Source: Burkholderiales bacterium (lineage in GTDB: Bacteria > Pseudomonadota > Gammaproteobacteria > Burkholderiales > Burkholderiaceae_D). Taken from it: DNA of 47,390 bases. Where the stretch lies: the NCBI GenBank assembly GCA_947451925.1, contig CANGAW010000017.1, forward strand, positions 1 to 47,390. Direction: 5' to 3'. The position numbers were made by a program, and so were the translations under genes. The notes beneath the pieces were generated by a model that worked only from the letters and a program-made list of their open reading frames with translations, was not told where the DNA came from and made no database searches. Each line of letters begins with the position of its first letter. Position 1 is the first letter of the stretch. Of this stretch, positions 45,297-47,390 are shown piece after piece.

Positions 45297-45563
45297 ATGG
45301 AAACCGTCAAACTATCCATCAAAGGGCAAATTGTTATCCCGAAAAATATTCGGGACGACCTTCACCTGCCAACAGGAACTGAATTCGTTATCAGCAAAAC
45401 GGCGACTGGCTTAACACTCACCCCCACAACAATTTTTCCTGCTTCAACTGTGAGCGAGGTGCGCGGGTTTCTTGCCAAACGCGGCAGAAAGCTACCGGAT
45501 GAAGCCGATAACAGAGCCAATATTAAGGCGCGCCTGAAAGCCCGCGATGATGCAAGCAAGTGA
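45297..45563 (+). CDS. vapB: AbrB/MazE-type antitoxin (VapB)
   Basis: 88 residues. METVKLSIKGQIVIPKNIRD is a SpoVT-AbrB swapped-hairpin DNA-binding domain (residues 1-45), followed by a toxin-binding tail (TVSEVRGFLAKRGRKLPDEA). It is directly followed by a PIN-domain toxin gene (45575) in a VapBC layout. The antitoxin looks intact while the toxin does not. Confidence 0.85.
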   Translation: METVKLSIKGQIVIPKNIRDDLHLPTGTEFVISKTATGLTLTPTTIFPASTVSEVRGFLAKRGRKLPDEADNRANIKARLKARDDASK

Positions 45564-45574
45564 GCAATCCTGAA

Positions 45575-45967
45575 ATGATCTCCCTTGATGCCAATATCCT
45601 TGCTCGCTACCTGCTCAATGATTCACCCGCACAGGCCACCAAAGCAGGGAAATTACTGCATGGATCAGAAGCATGCACTGCGCCGGTTACTGTTTTCCTT
45701 AAATTGGTTTAGGTGCTTGAATCTTGCGACTGCGAACGGAACGATATCGCCAAATCAATTCGTCTTTTGTGCGGACTAGAAAACTTCAAGCCACAGAATC
45801 TTGATGCACTAGCCTATACACTGCATTGGTATGAAGGCGGGATGGATTTTGGCGATGCATTACATTTTGCCATGAGTGCTAAAGAATCTGCGTTTAAGAC
45901 CTTTGACAAAGCATTTATCAAATCTGCCCAGACACAGGGAGCGCCTCCGGAAGTTGAGCTGCCCTAG
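45575..45967 (+). pseudogene. PIN-domain toxin VapC with an in-frame TAG
   Basis: Reading from ATG 45575: MISLDANILARYLLNDSPAQ, then APVTVFLKLV, stop TAG (45710-45712), then VLESCDCERNDIAKSIRLLC and GGMDFGDALHFAMSAKESAF in the same frame to 45967. The family reads ELVWVLES here, so TAG probably arose from TGG (Trp). The conserved catalytic Glu just before it is Lys (FLKLV). Both are consistent with G-to-A changes. First acidic residue (LDAN) and DFGDALH are kept. The toxin should be dead; reinitiation at GTG 45713 could yield a C-terminal fragment. Confidence 0.88.
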
Positions 45968-46011
45968 GCATGTCTAATTATTTGAAGTTGATCATGCGTT
46001 GTATCACACAG

Positions 46012-46305
46012 ATGAGTGACATTCATGAGTGCCAGAACCATCACCTACGCTTACCCGAGACGCTATGCGACCAGATTAAAGAGCTGGCTAAGGGGCCCGC
46101 AAAGACCAAGAGTTTTTTGGCAATTGAAACGCTGACCAACTGCCTACAAATTGAATCCTGGCAGATTCGCGACATTCAAGAAGGCATCAAGGAAGCTGAT
46201 GCAGGCGAATTCGCTACCGAAGTACAGGTGAAAGCAGTGTTGGACCGCGCAGTGGCTATTCTCGCGCGTCAGCACAGACATCCATCGCCAAGCGTTGATG
46301 CGTGA
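46012..46305 (+). pseudogene. Ribbon-helix-helix antitoxin remnant with N-terminal frameshift
   Basis: The expected start MSARTITY is at ATG 46025, but the rest, RLPETLCDQIKELAKGPAKT then SFLAIETLTNCLQIESWQIR and DIQEGIKEADAGEFATEVQV, is one frame over. A single missing C near 46047 (acctac-gctta) explains it. The body matches the RHH (CopG/ParD-like) antitoxins that pair with RelE/ParE toxins. No toxin gene follows. A product starting at ATG 46012 in the shifted frame (MSDIHECQNHHLRLPETL) would keep most of the RHH, so loss of function is likely but not certain. Confidence 0.7.
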
Positions 46306-46396
46306 CCAAAGTAAATCCATCGTTGAAAAATTCAATCGACAGCTAAGTGCGTTTATACAGACTTCAAGGCGTTATTAACCCGCCATGGAGAACGAA

Positions 46397-46849
46397 ATGA
46401 GCATCGTCAGCAATCTCAAAGTCGTCGCAGCGAAACGTCCACAGCAGCAGCCAGCCATCGTCCAGCGTCGCAATAAGCTTATTAATCGGGTGCATGATCA
46501 ACTTAAATTAGCGAAAGCCGAATCCGAAGGACGGGAATATTTGAAAGCTCGTCGTCGGCGTGTGAAAAATCCAGTTACTGGCGAATATGCGGAAGCCATC
46601 GTTAGCAGAAAGCCAAGGGCATGGTATTGGACAGCAGATGATGGTAAAGTTTATATCGAATTGCTCTTCGGCACTAAAATTCGGGAGTTAGCCAAAGGCA
46701 AATCTGCGAATGAATTGGGCGAAATGAAACAGCTAGTGCCGATGATTGAAGCGTTGAAGCGAGCAGTTACTGCGGGTGATCTATATATTCAGATTGAAGC
46801 TGCTGGCGCTGAAGTTGGGAAGAGGTTTTTGAAGGTCGAAACAATATGA
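46397..46849 (+). CDS. DUF6641-like protein of unknown function
   Basis: 150 residues from ATG 46397 (MSIVSNLKVVAAKRPQQQPA) with ggagaacgaa directly upstream. Basic N-terminal half (VQRRNKLINRVHDQLKLAKA, YLKARRRRVKNPVTGEYAEA), then WYWTADDGKVYIELLFGTKI. The pattern matches small conserved proteobacterial proteins I know as DUF6641; function unknown. Often found near mobile or TA genes, as here. Confidence 0.65.
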   Translation: MSIVSNLKVVAAKRPQQQPAIVQRRNKLINRVHDQLKLAKAESEGREYLKARRRRVKNPVTGEYAEAIVSRKPRAWYWTADDGKVYIELLFGTKIRELAKGKSANELGEMKQLVPMIEALKRAVTAGDLYIQIEAAGAEVGKRFLKVETI

Positions 46850-47101
46850 CATAACAAATGTCCAGCAAATTGAAAATTGATTGCCAAAAAAATTCATCGA
46901 CCTAAAATTTGACTCAAATATTGAATTGAAAGACATAGCAATTTCATTCTGCATAGATAGCAGAGTAGGGGCAGGCTTCGCGATCCCGCTAATTAATAAT
47001 CCAAAATTAGAATGTATTTTTCATAACCTTACCCGAATTGTTAACTGTAGCCTCAATTGTTTAACCTCACTCAGTCATAAAAAAAATTACTAAAATAAAA
47101 A

Positions 47102-47390
47102 ATGAAATCTGGAGTATATCGAATTTTCCACAACCCAAGTAAAAGTGTTTATATCGGACAATCGATAGATATCGATCAGAGATGGGAAAAACATAAAAAC
47201 GATTTATTATCATTATCACATCACAATATCCATCTTTCAGAGTTATTTGAAAATATTGGCGGCTTAACCAATTTGAGATTTGAGATTATCGTATTAGCTC
47301 CTAAAATTGAAAATCAACTTAAGCTCCAAAAATTTCTCGCTCTGGAAGAAATGTTTGAAATTAAATATCACAAATCGATAGGCTGGAATG
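47102..47390 (+). CDS. GIY-YIG nuclease-domain protein (partial, runs off the right edge)
   Basis: 96 codons to the edge. MKSGVYRIFHNPSKSVYIGQ contains the GVY...YIG pair of the GIY-YIG nuclease fold, with the downstream Arg in IDIDQRWEKHKNDL. AT-rich. ATG preceded only by A-rich sequence. Could be a stand-alone endonuclease, a homing-type nuclease or a restriction-like enzyme; the C-terminal part needed to decide lies outside the window. Confidence 0.75.
   Translation, partial: MKSGVYRIFHNPSKSVYIGQSIDIDQRWEKHKNDLLSLSHHNIHLSELFENIGGLTNLRFEIIVLAPKIENQLKLQKFLALEEMFEIKYHKSIGWN

Noticed and set aside
46881..47093. TTG-start ORF of 70 codons before the GIY-YIG gene
   Set aside because: Non-ATG start without a ribosome site and no recognisable pattern; may be chance in AT-rich DNA.

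Overview
The window is chromosomal DNA of a betaproteobacterium, most likely Burkholderiales and probably Oxalobacteraceae-like. I infer this from gene order and protein character, not from a database search. The minus-strand block rluC / HAD phosphatase / Rieske / sppA, rpmF-plsX-fabH-fabD-fabG-acpP-fabF, rpoE-rseA-rseB-degP, lepA-lepB-DUF4845-rnc-era-recO-pdxJ-acpS-nagZ-uvrC-pgsA is the usual betaproteobacterial core arrangement.

Layout. 1-3016: a partial exported protein, a BKACE-type beta-keto acid cleavage enzyme, and two overlapping genes with cyclic-nucleotide-binding folds. 3121-11993: an AT-rich genomic island of about 8.8 kb in the 3' half of a tRNA-Leu(UAA) gene. The intact tRNA is at 11901-11993 and a 61-nt copy of its 3' half is at 3121-3181. 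The island holds a small secreted protein, a Sel1-repeat protein, a membrane protein, a decayed HUH/Rep-like fragment, a lipoprotein, a frameshifted IS630-family element with recognisable ends, a tyrosine recombinase without its C-terminal active site, a SIR2-like protein with an N-terminal Cys2-Cys2 (zinc-ribbon-like) motif, and the island integrase, which is split at an A8 run. 12367-13103: a secreted Tyr/Pro-rich protein, tRNA-Cys and tRNA-Gly. 13174-34613: core genes for phospholipid synthesis, DNA repair, cell-wall recycling, PLP synthesis, ribosome assembly, protein export, the sigma-E envelope stress response and fatty acid synthesis. 34705-43395: DUF177/L32, maf, an RsmI-like methylase, a palindromic repeat element, sppA, Rieske, a HAD phosphatase, rluC and, divergently after a long leader, rne. 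43517-47390: a second accessory region with a HipBA-type pair, a VapBC pair whose toxin has a nonsense codon, a frameshifted ribbon-helix-helix antitoxin remnant, a DUF6641-like gene and a GIY-YIG gene cut by the window edge.

How it works together. Most core genes sit in tight minus-strand operons with 4-nt overlaps or short gaps. They link lipid synthesis (plsX, fab genes, acpP, acpS, pgsA) to envelope stress control (rpoE-rseA-rseB-degP) and to translation and RNA processing (lepA, rnc, era, rluC, rne).

The strongest candidate for an undescribed system is the island's integrase / SIR2-like pair. The SIR2-like ATG lies 13 nt after the integrase stop on the same strand. It keeps the GAGAS motif and the Asn and His of the SIR2 NAD-hydrolase core. 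SIR2 domains are recurrent NAD-depleting effectors in anti-phage defence, so a defence role is a reasonable inference but is not shown by the sequence.
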